Shown here one piece after another: positions 18,145 through 26,917 of a stretch of 64,000 nucleotides of DNA. Under the pieces are notes generated by a model. It did no database searches. It had not been told where the DNA came from and saw only the letters and a program-made list of their open reading frames with translations. The translations under genes were made by a program, and so were the position numbers. Within the stretch, counting starts at the first letter, position 1, and every line of letters begins with the position of its first letter. This DNA comes from Paenibacillus psychroresistens (GTDB lineage: Bacteria; Bacillota; Bacilli; Paenibacillales; NBRC-103111), in assembly GCF_009728935.1 (NCBI RefSeq), contig NZ_CP034235.1, positions 2,704,001-2,768,000 of the forward strand, in the 5' to 3' direction.

Positions 18145-19251
18145 TTAACGGATTTTTCCGCGGGCATCAACAGTTAATATGCGTTCCAGCCTATCTTGGC
18201 GAATGCCTTGAAGCTCATTGTGCAGATTGGAAACCGTACAGCAATGGTTAGGAAGAAAAAGCAAAGTATCTCCTATTTCGTAGGAAATGCCTTCGGGCAG
18301 ATGGAGAATGCCATGCTCTTCACTTAAACGTTCTACATAAACTTCAGGATGGCCGCGCAGCGTTCCATAACCGATTCGGTGGGCATTACTATCGCTGCTG
18401 AAAGTTTTTGATCCGGCGTCGATAATGGCAGTTCCTGCTCGCGGCACACTGACGACAGTGGCAAGGATGTGCATGGCGCATTCCTCAGGGACAATAGCAC
18501 CGATAGAAAGCTGTGATCCATCGCCATAGACATAAGCGCCTGGGCGAATTTCGGTCACACCTTTTATTTGGCTGATAAACTTGGAGGTCGGAGTCGAACC
18601 AACGCTGATTTCAGAGATCGGAATCCCAGCTTGCTCGAGCAGAAGCTTTGTCTCGACTAGTCCAGCTGCTTCCGTTTGGGCAGCAGAGAGCAGCTCGGCT
18701 TGTGTCTTTTTACCATACGCATAGCCGCCGTGTGTCATGAGGCCGATAACTTCCACGCCCTTCAGCATGGCAATTTCTTTGACAAGGGCTGCTGTTTCTT
18801 CGCCTGGCTCTTTGCCACAGCGATTTAAGCCTGTGTTGACATCGACATACAGCTTAATTTTCTGGCCATTTGAGCTTCCAAGCTCGGAAAGCCCTTGGGC
18901 TGCTTGCAGGCTATCGATGCTGACAATCACTTTGGCAAGCTTCATGAGTTTGGCCAATCGCGCCAGCTTAGCAGATCCTATAATTGGAAATGCTATGAGT
19001 AAGTCGTCGATACCTGCCTCCGCCAGTACCTCAGCTTCGCCTAGCTTGGCAACAGTTATCCCGCATGCGCCATGTCGCAGCTGTTCCTTAGCTATCCAAA
19101 CATTCTTATGTGTTTTGAAATGCGGTCGCAGCTTCACGCCTGCATTCCGGGCTAACTCAGCGGTATGCTGCAAATTACTATCTAGGATATTAAGGTCGAT
19201 CAATATAGCAGGTGTTTCCATAGCACTCCATTGATTATGATTTATACTCAT
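18145..19251 (-). CDS. D-threonine aldolase / D-serine dehydratase-fold PLP enzyme
   Basis: This 368-residue protein has the alanine-racemase-type barrel of the DSD1/D-threonine aldolase family. The PLP Lys lies in RPHFKTHKN, and the C-terminal metal-binding His/Cys pair lies in FLPNHCCTV. The family needs PLP and a divalent metal and cleaves or dehydrates D-configured beta-hydroxy amino acids, giving glycine plus aldehyde, or a keto acid plus ammonia. AGAAGGGAG precedes the ATG. As first gene of the minus-strand catabolic operon, it hints that a beta-hydroxy amino acid is an intermediate. Confidence 0.9.
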   Translation of the reverse strand: MSINHNQWSAMETPAILIDLNILDSNLQHTAELARNAGVKLRPHFKTHKNVWIAKEQLRHGACGITVAKLGEAEVLAEAGIDDLLIAFPIIGSAKLARLAKLMKLAKVIVSIDSLQAAQGLSELGSSNGQKIKLYVDVNTGLNRCGKEPGEETAALVKEIAMLKGVEVIGLMTHGGYAYGKKTQAELLSAAQTEAAGLVETKLLLEQAGIPISEISVGSTPTSKFISQIKGVTEIRPGAYVYGDGSQLSIGAIVPEECAMHILATVVSVPRAGTAIIDAGSKTFSSDSNAHRIGYGTLRGHPEVYVERLSEEHGILHLPEGISYEIGDTLLFLPNHCCTVSNLHNELQGIRQDRLERILTVDARGKIR

Positions 19252-19310
19252 TTCAATTCTCCCTTCTAAGATTATTAATAGAATAATCGTTACAAAGCCT
19301 CGTCATTTCT

Positions 19311-19340
19311 ATTTTACCTGTTAAAACTAATGTTTTATAA
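19311..19340 (-). promoter_or_regulatory. possible promoter and palindrome for minus-strand catabolic operon
   Basis: On the minus strand TTATAA (19340-19335) and TAAAAT (19316-19311) lie 18 bases apart. Between and over them is the palindrome TAAAAC-TAAT-GTTTTA (19322-19337), a candidate operator. This is the only plausible start signal found for the operon beginning at 19251. Confidence 0.35.
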
Positions 19341-19444
19341 AACGAATGATAGACGAAGCAGACCCATTTGTAAATACTTCGATTGAAAATTAATAAAGTA
19401 GACTGCTTAAGGGTTTATGACTATATTAGAAAGATTTATTTTTA

Positions 19445-19512
19445 TTTACAGTCCCCATAATCTATTATATAATAACATCGTGGCAGATAAAGGTACATCG
19501 TAACACAATAAG
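19445..19512 (+). promoter_or_regulatory. shared promoter/operator element, copy B
   Basis: TTTACA (19445-19450) and TATAAT (19468-19473) with a 17-base spacer are followed by AACATCGTGG and AAAGGTACATCGTAACACAA, the latter almost identical to copy A. It drives the ABC importer and the plus-strand catabolic operon. Confidence 0.7.
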
Positions 19513-19700
19513 AGACGACGTAGAAATGCAGGAGGGGATAGCAAATATAAGAGTGGTCACCTGTTGATCTTGCGAAATTGTGTAATGAAGCAAGCGAGGT
19601 TTATCTCCTGCCGGTTTTGGAATTTTGATTTTGAACTTTGGATTTGTAGCAAGCTGGCAATGGTTTGACAAAACTATGAATATGACAAGGGGGAAGTTGT
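19513..19700 (+). other. long structured 5' leader of the ABC importer operon
   Basis: About 190 bases separate copy B from the first gene. GCAGGAG at 19528-19534 can pair with CTCCTGC at 19605-19611, extended by ATA/TAT, and an inner CTTGC / GCAAG pair lies at 19569-19594. An ATG at 19526 opens a 13-codon frame ending in TGA, with no convincing ribosome site. The leader could form an RNA switch or mRNA-stabilising fold; it matches no riboswitch family that I recognise. Confidence 0.35.
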
Positions 19701-21122
19701 ATGAAATTGATTTTTGGGAAAAATAACCATCGGGTGCGTTTTATGCTTACTAGTATGCTTGCAGCAGTTTTAATGATTTCCCTTATTGGATGCAGCTCCA
19801 AATCGGCAACTGAGTCGTCAGCGGCACCAACTAATGCAAGCGGCTCATCCTCTCCAAGCGAAGATCCGAAGGTGGAGCTTACTCTTTGGACCACACAAAC
19901 GGGTGTCCTCAATGGCGGAAAGCCTGGGGAATGGGTTCAACAGGATTTAGTTAAAGAATGGAACCAATTACATCCGAATGTCACAGTGAATGTTGAAATC
20001 ATTCCATTCGATGGTATCAATGAGAGAATCACAACAGCAATCGCAGGGAAAACAACGCCGAACATACTATTCGACGGTCCGATACGGACTTTAGCATATG
20101 GTCAAATGGGAGCATTGTCAGAGTTAGACGATGTCATACCCCCAGCAGATTTGGAAAAAATCCATCAAAACCCAGGTGTCATGAAGATGGTTTCCGTGAA
20201 CGGAAAGATTGTAGCGATGCCTTACAGCTCGTCTCCTGTAGTTCTAATCGTAGACAAATCATTATGGGCTGATGCCAAAGCGGAGCAATTGCTTCCTCAG
20301 GATGAGTTTAGAACGTGGACGCCTGAGCAATATAAAGCAGCGCTCAAAGCGGTTGCGGATAAGGATAAAGGCGTATATGGCGCAACTTTGTATGCGCTTA
20401 ATGAACAAGGGGATCAGCTGTACACCAGTGTAATGAGTGCTTTCGGTGTCAAGCTGTTCAATGATGATTATTCTAAATATATTGCTGCAGAAAATCCGGA
20501 AGCGGAGAAAGCACTGGCATTATTCAAATCATTAGTAGATGAAGGTCTAGTCAGCGCACATCCGGAAAGCATTTCCGCGACGAATACGCTGGACTATTGG
20601 AAACAGCGGAAGACGGGTATGGTACTTGGTGGGCCGGCACATGCAGACATAATCAAGAATGGTTTAAAAGACGGCACAGTAGTCGGGCCGCATGAATATA
20701 TGTACGTAAATTTCCCTTCTCCTAAAACAGGTGAATCCACACTTAACGTATCCATCGGGAATGGTGCAGTATTTAAAGGTACTAGTCCTGTTAAAGAGGA
20801 ATGGGCCAAAAAGTTCCTATACTGGGCTCAGACAGAAAGTGTAAATTATTCGACAGCAATGAAAATATTCAATCCATTCAGCGACACAGTACCGGTTTGG
20901 GCAAAAGATGATCCAGAAATGCAGTTCTTGGCAAAATTAGTTACCAAAGCAAAGGATTGGAAAGTAATGGATCCAGGCTGGGGAGTAAAAGGTTATCCAG
21001 AGATGAGAGCGGCTATGTTCCCGGAAATGCAGAAAATGTTCATTGGCAAATCTACAGCGAAAGAAACCATTGATACTATCTCCAAAAAGTTTAACGAAGT
21101 GATAACCAAATACAATAAATAA
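19701..21122 (+). CDS. ABC importer sugar-type substrate-binding lipoprotein (1)
   Basis: This 473-residue extracellular solute-binding protein has a signal peptide ending in the lipobox LIGC and a Ser/Ala/Pro-rich spacer. The family 1 fold follows (LTLWTTQTG, then PNVTVNVEIIPFDG). It captures the island's substrate outside the cell and hands it to the two permeases downstream. No ATPase gene is in the operon, so a shared MsmX-type ATPase encoded elsewhere is expected. AAGGGGGAAG precedes the ATG. The ligand could be a sugar, glycoside or sugar-acid conjugate. Confidence 0.92.
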   Translation: MKLIFGKNNHRVRFMLTSMLAAVLMISLIGCSSKSATESSAAPTNASGSSSPSEDPKVELTLWTTQTGVLNGGKPGEWVQQDLVKEWNQLHPNVTVNVEIIPFDGINERITTAIAGKTTPNILFDGPIRTLAYGQMGALSELDDVIPPADLEKIHQNPGVMKMVSVNGKIVAMPYSSSPVVLIVDKSLWADAKAEQLLPQDEFRTWTPEQYKAALKAVADKDKGVYGATLYALNEQGDQLYTSVMSAFGVKLFNDDYSKYIAAENPEAEKALALFKSLVDEGLVSAHPESISATNTLDYWKQRKTGMVLGGPAHADIIKNGLKDGTVVGPHEYMYVNFPSPKTGESTLNVSIGNGAVFKGTSPVKEEWAKKFLYWAQTESVNYSTAMKIFNPFSDTVPVWAKDDPEMQFLAKLVTKAKDWKVMDPGWGVKGYPEMRAAMFPEMQKMFIGKSTAKETIDTISKKFNEVITKYNK

Positions 21123-21131
21123 TTTCACGAT

Positions 21132-21165
21132 GGCGGGCTATCTTGTTCAAAGCCCGCCTGTTTTA
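21132..21165 (+). terminator. intra-operon hairpin after substrate-binding gene
   Basis: A perfect 8-bp stem GGCGGGCT / AGCCCGCC is followed by TGTTTT. In such operons it usually lets only part of transcription through, so the binding protein is made in excess over the permeases. Confidence 0.7.
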
Positions 21166-21197
21166 CTAGATAGCAGAAGCTGAAAAGGAGGGATAGA

Positions 21198-22085
21198 ATG
21201 AAGGTGCAGACTCCTAAATTAACGCATGCACGGAGAGAGTTGATTGGCTGGTTATTTGTTATGCCAATGCTTGTTTTTTTTGCTGTTTTTGTAGTTTATC
21301 CCATTATTGATTCAGTTCGTACGAGCTTCATGGGATTTGATTTTACCAAGTATTATTGGACTGGATTTGATAATTATAAGCAGATATTTAAAGATGAGCT
21401 GTTTTGGAAATCCATCAGAAACACACTTGCCTTTGTCTTTTATTTGGTGCCTTCGATCACAGTGCTTTCTCTTCTGCTTTCATTGCTAATTAATACTTAT
21501 TCTAAAAAGATGCAAGCCTTCTTTAAAGCCGTATTTTTTATTCCTTCTGTTACTTCAATTGTCAGTATCACATTAGTTTGGGGATATATTCTGAACAACC
21601 AATTCGGTATAGGCAATTATCTGTTGAAACTGTTGGGAGCAGAGCCAGCTAATTGGCTTGGTATCCATTTGGCTTACCCGACGCTGTCCTTGATTATTTT
21701 CACCTTGGGGATCGGCAACGCTATTATCGTGTTTACAGCTGCTTTAAACGGCATTCCAATGGATTTATACGAATCTGCCAGCCTAGATGGAGCCAAGCGG
21801 TCAACTTTATTCTTTAAGATAACGCTCCCGCTGCTCAAGCCAAGCTTGCTGTATATCATTGTTACGTCAACCATTGCTTCCTTTCAGGTCTTTTCAATTA
21901 TTTTGTTAATGACAGCAGGCGGGCCAGCATTTCATACGACCACGATTCTTGTGCTCATCTATCAGCAAGCCTTCGTTACGATGAATTTTGGTGTTGCCAA
22001 TGCCATGGGAGTTATATTGTGCATCATTATTTGCTGCATCGCGTATATCCAATTCAAGCTTTTTAGATCCGATATAGAATACTGA
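21198..22085 (+). CDS. sugar ABC permease, MalF/UgpA type
   Basis: This 295-residue protein has six predicted membrane segments and the EAA-type loop (LYESASLDGAKRSTLFFKITLPLLKPSLL) that contacts the ATPase. It begins after AAAGGAGGG. It pairs with the permease at 22104, 18 bases downstream. Confidence 0.93.
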   Translation: MKVQTPKLTHARRELIGWLFVMPMLVFFAVFVVYPIIDSVRTSFMGFDFTKYYWTGFDNYKQIFKDELFWKSIRNTLAFVFYLVPSITVLSLLLSLLINTYSKKMQAFFKAVFFIPSVTSIVSITLVWGYILNNQFGIGNYLLKLLGAEPANWLGIHLAYPTLSLIIFTLGIGNAIIVFTAALNGIPMDLYESASLDGAKRSTLFFKITLPLLKPSLLYIIVTSTIASFQVFSIILLMTAGGPAFHTTTILVLIYQQAFVTMNFGVANAMGVILCIIICCIAYIQFKLFRSDIEY

Positions 22086-22103
22086 TGCAGAGGGGGACGA
22101 CAT

Positions 22104-22934
22104 ATGAAGGAGAACCAGGCTCTGAATACAGTAAAGAATGTATTTCTTGGAGTATGTACACTGTTTTTTATTTGGCCTTTTTACTGGATGCTTAGCGGTT
22201 CGTTTAAAAAATTGAAGGTTGCCATGCAAATTCCGCCTGAATGGTTTCCACTTCAACCTACCTTTAGAAATTACTCATCGTTAATGGTTGATTATCCTAC
22301 GCTTAAGTGGCTGTTTAACAGTATATTTATTTCTAGCGTTTGTACAATACTAGTTCTATTATTGAGCTCACTATCCGCCTATTCGATTGCAAAAATCCGT
22401 TTTTCGGGCTCTAAGCTGATCTTCGCCATGATGGTTGGGGCCATGACGATTCCGCATACGGTTTTGTTTATTCCTTTGTTCAAGCTGATGAATCAGCTGC
22501 ATTTGGTTAATACGCTTTGGGGGGCATTATTGCCGATGGTCGGTTGGCCATTTGGGGTATTCCTATTGAAGCAATTTATCCAAACGCTGCCTAACGAGCT
22601 GCTCGAGTCCGGAAAGATCGACGGTTGCAATGAATGGCAATTGTTTAGCCGTATTATTATTCCATTGGCAAAACCAGGATTAGCCGTTCTGGCTATCTTT
22701 ACATTCGTAAATTCGTGGAATGACTATGTCTGGCAGCTGATCATTCTGAGCAAAAAATCGGTGTATTCATTGCCCTTAGGTGTCAAGGTTGCTTCCCAGG
22801 TGTCAGAGTTTGGAATCGATTACGGAATCGCTTTGGCGGGAGCCATGGTTGCCACTGTTCCGATCCTTGCCATTTTCTTGTATTTCCAAAAATACTTTAC
22901 TAAAGGCATTACACTGGGTGCTTTGAAGGGCTAG
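22104..22934 (+). CDS. sugar ABC permease, MalG/UgpE type
   Basis: This 276-residue protein has six membrane segments and the EAA-type loop (ELLESGKIDGCNEWQLFSRIIIPLAKPGL). It ends with the usual ITLGALKG tail of MalG-type permeases. It completes the importer; no ATPase gene follows. Confidence 0.93.
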   Translation: MKENQALNTVKNVFLGVCTLFFIWPFYWMLSGSFKKLKVAMQIPPEWFPLQPTFRNYSSLMVDYPTLKWLFNSIFISSVCTILVLLLSSLSAYSIAKIRFSGSKLIFAMMVGAMTIPHTVLFIPLFKLMNQLHLVNTLWGALLPMVGWPFGVFLLKQFIQTLPNELLESGKIDGCNEWQLFSRIIIPLAKPGLAVLAIFTFVNSWNDYVWQLIILSKKSVYSLPLGVKVASQVSEFGIDYGIALAGAMVATVPILAIFLYFQKYFTKGITLGALKG

Positions 22935-22980
22935 CTAAGCATAATCATTTATTCGTACATCATAGGAGGTTAACAATCAA

Positions 22981-23802
22981 ATGGAACAAACAATAAAACG
23001 AATGCGTCCAAGTCGGGTTCTACAAAAAATGCGTGCCGGAGAAGTCGCTGTTTGCACCAAGTTAAATATAGGGAATGCTAGAGTTGCTGAAATAGCTGCA
23101 TTGAGCGGTATTGATTGTATTTGGACGGATATGGAGCATGTTCCCAATGATTGGTCCGCGATCGAAAGCCAGATCAATGCGGCAAAAATGCATAATGTAG
23201 ATACCGTTGTCAGGGTGGCGAAAGGGAGCTACAGCGACTTTATTCGCCCGCTGGAGATGGACGCTTCTGGAATAATGATTCCCCATGTGATGAATCTCGC
23301 TGAGGCTAAAAGCATTGTGCGCAGCACAAAATTCCATCCGATCGGACTGCGCCCGGTCGACGGCGGTAATGCAGACGGTGCTTATTGCGAGATCGAATTT
23401 ATTGACTATTTGCAGCAGGCGAACGAACAGCGCTTCAATATTCTGCAGATTGAAGACCCAGAACCGCTTGATGAGCTGGAAGAAATTATTAAGCTGCCTG
23501 GGGTTGATATGATTTTCTTCGGACCTGGTGATTTCACGCAAGCGATCGGGTTTCCCGGACAATGGGACCACCCTAAGTTAATCGAGACTCGAAGGTTGAT
23601 CGCCAAGCTTGCCCAAAAACACGCAAAATTTGCCGGTACTGTCGGAAGTGTAAGCAATTGGGACGAATTGGTTTCCCTTGGCTATAATTTTATTAGTGTT
23701 GGTGCGGATGTCGTCGGTTTGGGCAATTATTATAAACAATTGCTAGATGATATTAAAAAAAAGCATACGACCACAATTGATGGGATCTATAGTAACAATT
23801 AA
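22981..23802 (+). CDS. HpcH/HpaI-type metal-dependent aldolase
   Basis: This 273-residue protein has the class II pyruvate-aldolase pattern of HpaI/RhmA: catalytic His53 in WTDMEHVPND, substrate Arg in VVRVAKGS, metal Glu in LQIEDPEPLDE and metal Asp in FFGPGDFTQAIGFPG. The family splits 4-hydroxy-2-oxo acids (such as 2-keto-3-deoxy sugar acids) into pyruvate and an aldehyde. With an enolase-superfamily gene three positions down, this suggests a non-phosphorylating dehydratase/aldolase route. AGGAGG lies upstream of the ATG. Confidence 0.9.
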   Translation: MEQTIKRMRPSRVLQKMRAGEVAVCTKLNIGNARVAEIAALSGIDCIWTDMEHVPNDWSAIESQINAAKMHNVDTVVRVAKGSYSDFIRPLEMDASGIMIPHVMNLAEAKSIVRSTKFHPIGLRPVDGGNADGAYCEIEFIDYLQQANEQRFNILQIEDPEPLDELEEIIKLPGVDMIFFGPGDFTQAIGFPGQWDHPKLIETRRLIAKLAQKHAKFAGTVGSVSNWDELVSLGYNFISVGADVVGLGNYYKQLLDDIKKKHTTTIDGIYSNN

Positions 23803-23826
23803 TAGAGAGGAGAGGCAGCCGATCCT

Positions 23827-24837
23827 ATGTTAAATATATTAATTGACATGCCGATTGTTGAGGAGCGACTCGAGCAGCTGCATAATATTCCAGGCGTAAA
23901 TGTGGAAATAATCCCATTCCGTGAAACATCCGAACCGCTCCCGGCAACAGCTTCAAAGAATTTTGATATTATCTTCTGTACTTTTCCGCCGATTAATCTG
24001 CATGATTGCCCATCAATCCGATTGATTCAGATCAGCTCTGTTGGCTACAATCAGCTTGTCCAAATCGGCCTTGCGGAGCAAGGTGTGAAAGCTTGCAATG
24101 GGCAGGGGATTTTCGATGTGCCCATTGCCGAATGGAATATGGGTATGATTTTTCAGCTTGCCCGTAATATGCGAGGAATGTACAGGAATCAGGAGCAAAA
24201 AGTTTGGGATCGATCTGCTTTATTCCAAACAGAAATTCGCGGCTCCAAGTTAGGTATTTGGGGTTATGGCGGTATCGGACGTGAGACAACCCGATTGGCT
24301 AAAGCAATGGGGATGCACGTTCAGGTGCTTGTCCGGGACGCAATTAAGCCGCGTGAGCAGATTTACTGTGTCCCAGGCGTTGGGGATCCCGAGGGGATAT
24401 TGCCGGACCTGGTTTTCACAGAGGATCAGGAAACGGAGTTTTTGCAGGATTTGGATTTTCTAATCCTGGCTGTGCCGTTGACCAATCATACGGAAGGCAT
24501 GATTGGCGAGAGGCAGCTGCGCGCATTGCCTCCTACCGCTTATATATTAAATCCATCACGGGGACCCATCATTCAGGAGGCCGCCCTCTTGCGCGCACTG
24601 CGTGAGCAATGGATTGCCGGTGCTGCCTTAGATACGCATTATTATTATCCAATGCCGCCTGAACATCCATTGTGGGAGTTTCCGAATGTTATTATGACGC
24701 CGCATATATCAGGCTCCTCGCAAAGCACGCACTTTCTGGAGAGAATTTGGTCCATATTTATCGAAAATGTCAAGCGGCTCGCCAATAACGAACCTTTACT
24801 GAATGAACTGTCATCTAGGCAATTACAAGGGGAATAA
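23827..24837 (+). CDS. D-2-hydroxyacid dehydrogenase family protein with altered catalytic Glu position
   Basis: This 336-residue protein has the NAD-binding motif GIWGYGGIGRETTRLA, the substrate Arg in LNPSRGPII and the catalytic His in MTPHISGS. In most family members the segment after the conserved Asp reads D-x-x-x-x-E-P and the Glu assists the His. Here it is D269-THYYY-P, so the Glu position is Tyr274. This may mark a subfamily. It would reduce a 2-oxo acid, or oxidise the hydroxy acid, of the pathway. Start follows AGGAGAGGC. Confidence 0.85.
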   Translation: MLNILIDMPIVEERLEQLHNIPGVNVEIIPFRETSEPLPATASKNFDIIFCTFPPINLHDCPSIRLIQISSVGYNQLVQIGLAEQGVKACNGQGIFDVPIAEWNMGMIFQLARNMRGMYRNQEQKVWDRSALFQTEIRGSKLGIWGYGGIGRETTRLAKAMGMHVQVLVRDAIKPREQIYCVPGVGDPEGILPDLVFTEDQETEFLQDLDFLILAVPLTNHTEGMIGERQLRALPPTAYILNPSRGPIIQEAALLRALREQWIAGAALDTHYYYPMPPEHPLWEFPNVIMTPHISGSSQSTHFLERIWSIFIENVKRLANNEPLLNELSSRQLQGE

Positions 24838-24864
24838 GCGAATAATTGTTACGAAGGAGCAGCT

Positions 24865-26082
24865 ATGAAAATTACGGATGTCCGAACCGTACTGTTGACC
24901 GGTCCATGTACGAATGACCCCTTTTTGAGCGAGGCCCGCAAACGGCGTAGTGCCGCTTTCATTGAAATTATTACCGATACGGAATTGGTTGGCATAGGTG
25001 AGACCTATATTGGCTATTTTTTCCCGGAAAGTGTGCCGGGGATTGTAGATTTCTTTAAGCCGATATTAATTGGCCAGTCCGTAGATAATATCGCTGAGCT
25101 ATGGCGGCGGATGTATCATGCCGGCAATTTCTGGTGCAGGACCGGCATGGGTATTTCTGTGTTGAACGGCATTGAAGCCGCCCTCTGGGATTTAAAAGGT
25201 AAGATGACCGGACTTCCAGTTTACGAATTGCTGGGTGGAAGGAAGCATGATCGGCTTCCTTGTTACGCGACAGGAGGTCCGAGCAATTATCCTAAGGAAA
25301 AGCTTGCAGCCAAGCTCGACCATTATTTAAAACTCGGCTTCAAGGGAGTAAAGCTAGGCGTGGGATGTCTTGACTTGAGTAATAAAGGTTGGCATATGCC
25401 GCGGGCGAAACAGGAAATCGCTGAATTCGAGGCGGATAAGCTGGCATTCGTTCGTTCGCATATTGGGAAGGACATTCAGATCATGCTTGACGGACATATG
25501 GGGAACAGCTGGTTCAACACATGGGATTTGGATACAGCCACTACTGTATTGCAGGCATTGGAGCCCTATGATCTGCTGTTTTTTGAAGAGCCGCTTCATT
25601 ATACGGATGCTGCGGGGTATGCCGAATTATGCCGCAGAACAACGATACCGATTGCCGGTGGAGAGTGTTTAACGGGCAGCGCCGAATGGAAGATGTTTAC
25701 CGATTTGAGCTGCTTTGACATAGGGCAGCCGGACGCTTCCTTTACCGGAGGACTCGGTGAATTTATGAAGGTCGCAGCAATGCTTGAAGCGCGGGGGCGG
25801 AAAATAGCTACTCATGCATGGGGGGCAGGCGGCTGTCTTATGCAGAACATTCATTGTGCATTTGCATGCGGGAATACGTTAATTGTGGAAATCCCTCCGG
25901 ATTACGCGGGCTTGCACAGTGACATTGTCCGGGATTCCTTTCGCATGGAAAACGGAGATGTGCTGCCGCCTGAGCAAGCAGGTCTAGGCATCGTGCTAAC
26001 AGATAATGTCAAGATGAAGTATCCTTTTATTCCCGGAAGCGGAGAATTCAATTCCGTTCCTGGTAAAATACTGACGGATTAA
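24865..26082 (+). CDS. enolase-superfamily enzyme, mandelate racemase / sugar-acid dehydratase type
   Basis: This 405-residue protein has an N-terminal capping domain and a C-terminal barrel. Visible metal ligands are Asp in IMLDGHMG, Glu in FFEEPLH and Glu in AGGECLTG. The base His is in KIATHAWGAGG and the Lys region is in KGVKLGVG. The DxH and THAWG patterns fit the mandelate racemase group, which includes acid-sugar dehydratases. A product 2-keto-3-deoxy acid would feed the HpaI-type aldolase upstream. GAAGGAGC precedes the ATG. Confidence 0.9.
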   Translation: MKITDVRTVLLTGPCTNDPFLSEARKRRSAAFIEIITDTELVGIGETYIGYFFPESVPGIVDFFKPILIGQSVDNIAELWRRMYHAGNFWCRTGMGISVLNGIEAALWDLKGKMTGLPVYELLGGRKHDRLPCYATGGPSNYPKEKLAAKLDHYLKLGFKGVKLGVGCLDLSNKGWHMPRAKQEIAEFEADKLAFVRSHIGKDIQIMLDGHMGNSWFNTWDLDTATTVLQALEPYDLLFFEEPLHYTDAAGYAELCRRTTIPIAGGECLTGSAEWKMFTDLSCFDIGQPDASFTGGLGEFMKVAAMLEARGRKIATHAWGAGGCLMQNIHCAFACGNTLIVEIPPDYAGLHSDIVRDSFRMENGDVLPPEQAGLGIVLTDNVKMKYPFIPGSGEFNSVPGKILTD

Positions 26083-26110
26083 AGCAAAATTAACTGGAGG
26101 AGATTATTCG

Positions 26111-26887
26111 ATGCAGCATATTTTTTCGTTATCAGGCAAGGTTATTGTTATAACTGGCGGCAGTGGATTTCTGGGAACTACGCTTGTAGAAGCTATGGTT
26201 TCTTTCGGGGCGACAGTCGTTGTTGCCGACCGTACACCATTCCAAGGAACCGTTGAAGTGCCCGATCGTCTTTCTTTTGTATCCTGCGATGTTTCCGACA
26301 CAGGCTCCATTCGCGAGATGCTTCATTGGACTAAGATGAACTTCGGTAAAATCGATGTATTGCTAAATGGCGCAACCTACGGTGCGGGATATGGTCCAGC
26401 TGGTACAATCGGGAGTATGTCGGATGAGGACTGGAGCAAAGGGCTTGACGGAGCAGCTGGAACTGTATTTCGTTGTACCCGCGAGGTTATCCCTTACTTC
26501 GAAGAAAACGGCGGCGGCAGTATTATCAATATTGCTTCTATGTATGGGATGGTTTCTCCTGATTCGCGTATCTATGGCGACAGCGGGGCAAATAATCCTG
26601 TTAATTATGGTGCGGGTAAAGCAGCTGTTATCCAGCTGACGAAGTATTGCGCAAGCCATCTCAGCGGGAAAAACATCAGGGTGAATTGTATTTCTCCTGG
26701 ACCATTTCCAAATCCAAACGTGCAGCAAAATGACGACTTCCTTGAGCAATTAAACAGCAAAACAATGCTTGGCCGTACAGGTAAACCGAAAGAGCTGGTT
26801 GGTGCCGTAATTTTATTGGCATCAGAAGCCTCGAGCTTCATGACAGGTTCCAATATCATCGTTGACGGTGGCTGGACAGCTTGGTAG
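26111..26887 (+). CDS. SDR-family oxidoreductase (2)
   Basis: This 258-residue classical SDR has TGGSGFLG (cofactor), NIASMYG (Ser) and YGAGK (Tyr/Lys), ending IIVDGGWTAW. A SGANNPVNYG insertion just before the catalytic Tyr resembles sugar and polyol SDRs. GGAGG lies 9 bases upstream of the ATG. Likely a sugar or sugar-acid dehydrogenase of the pathway. Confidence 0.9.
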   Translation: MQHIFSLSGKVIVITGGSGFLGTTLVEAMVSFGATVVVADRTPFQGTVEVPDRLSFVSCDVSDTGSIREMLHWTKMNFGKIDVLLNGATYGAGYGPAGTIGSMSDEDWSKGLDGAAGTVFRCTREVIPYFEENGGGSIINIASMYGMVSPDSRIYGDSGANNPVNYGAGKAAVIQLTKYCASHLSGKNIRVNCISPGPFPNPNVQQNDDFLEQLNSKTMLGRTGKPKELVGAVILLASEASSFMTGSNIIVDGGWTAW

Positions 26888-26917
26888 GCTAATGAAAAGC
26901 AATTATTAATTCGAAGT

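Noticed and set aside
18737..19234. Open frame of 165 codons antisense to the D-threonine-aldolase-fold gene
   Set aside because: It shows Ser/Ala/Leu-rich antisense composition and lies entirely within a gene with clear catalytic motifs.
19526..19567. Thirteen-codon upstream frame in the importer leader
   Set aside because: No ribosome site lies before its ATG, so it is noted only as part of the leader and not called as a gene.
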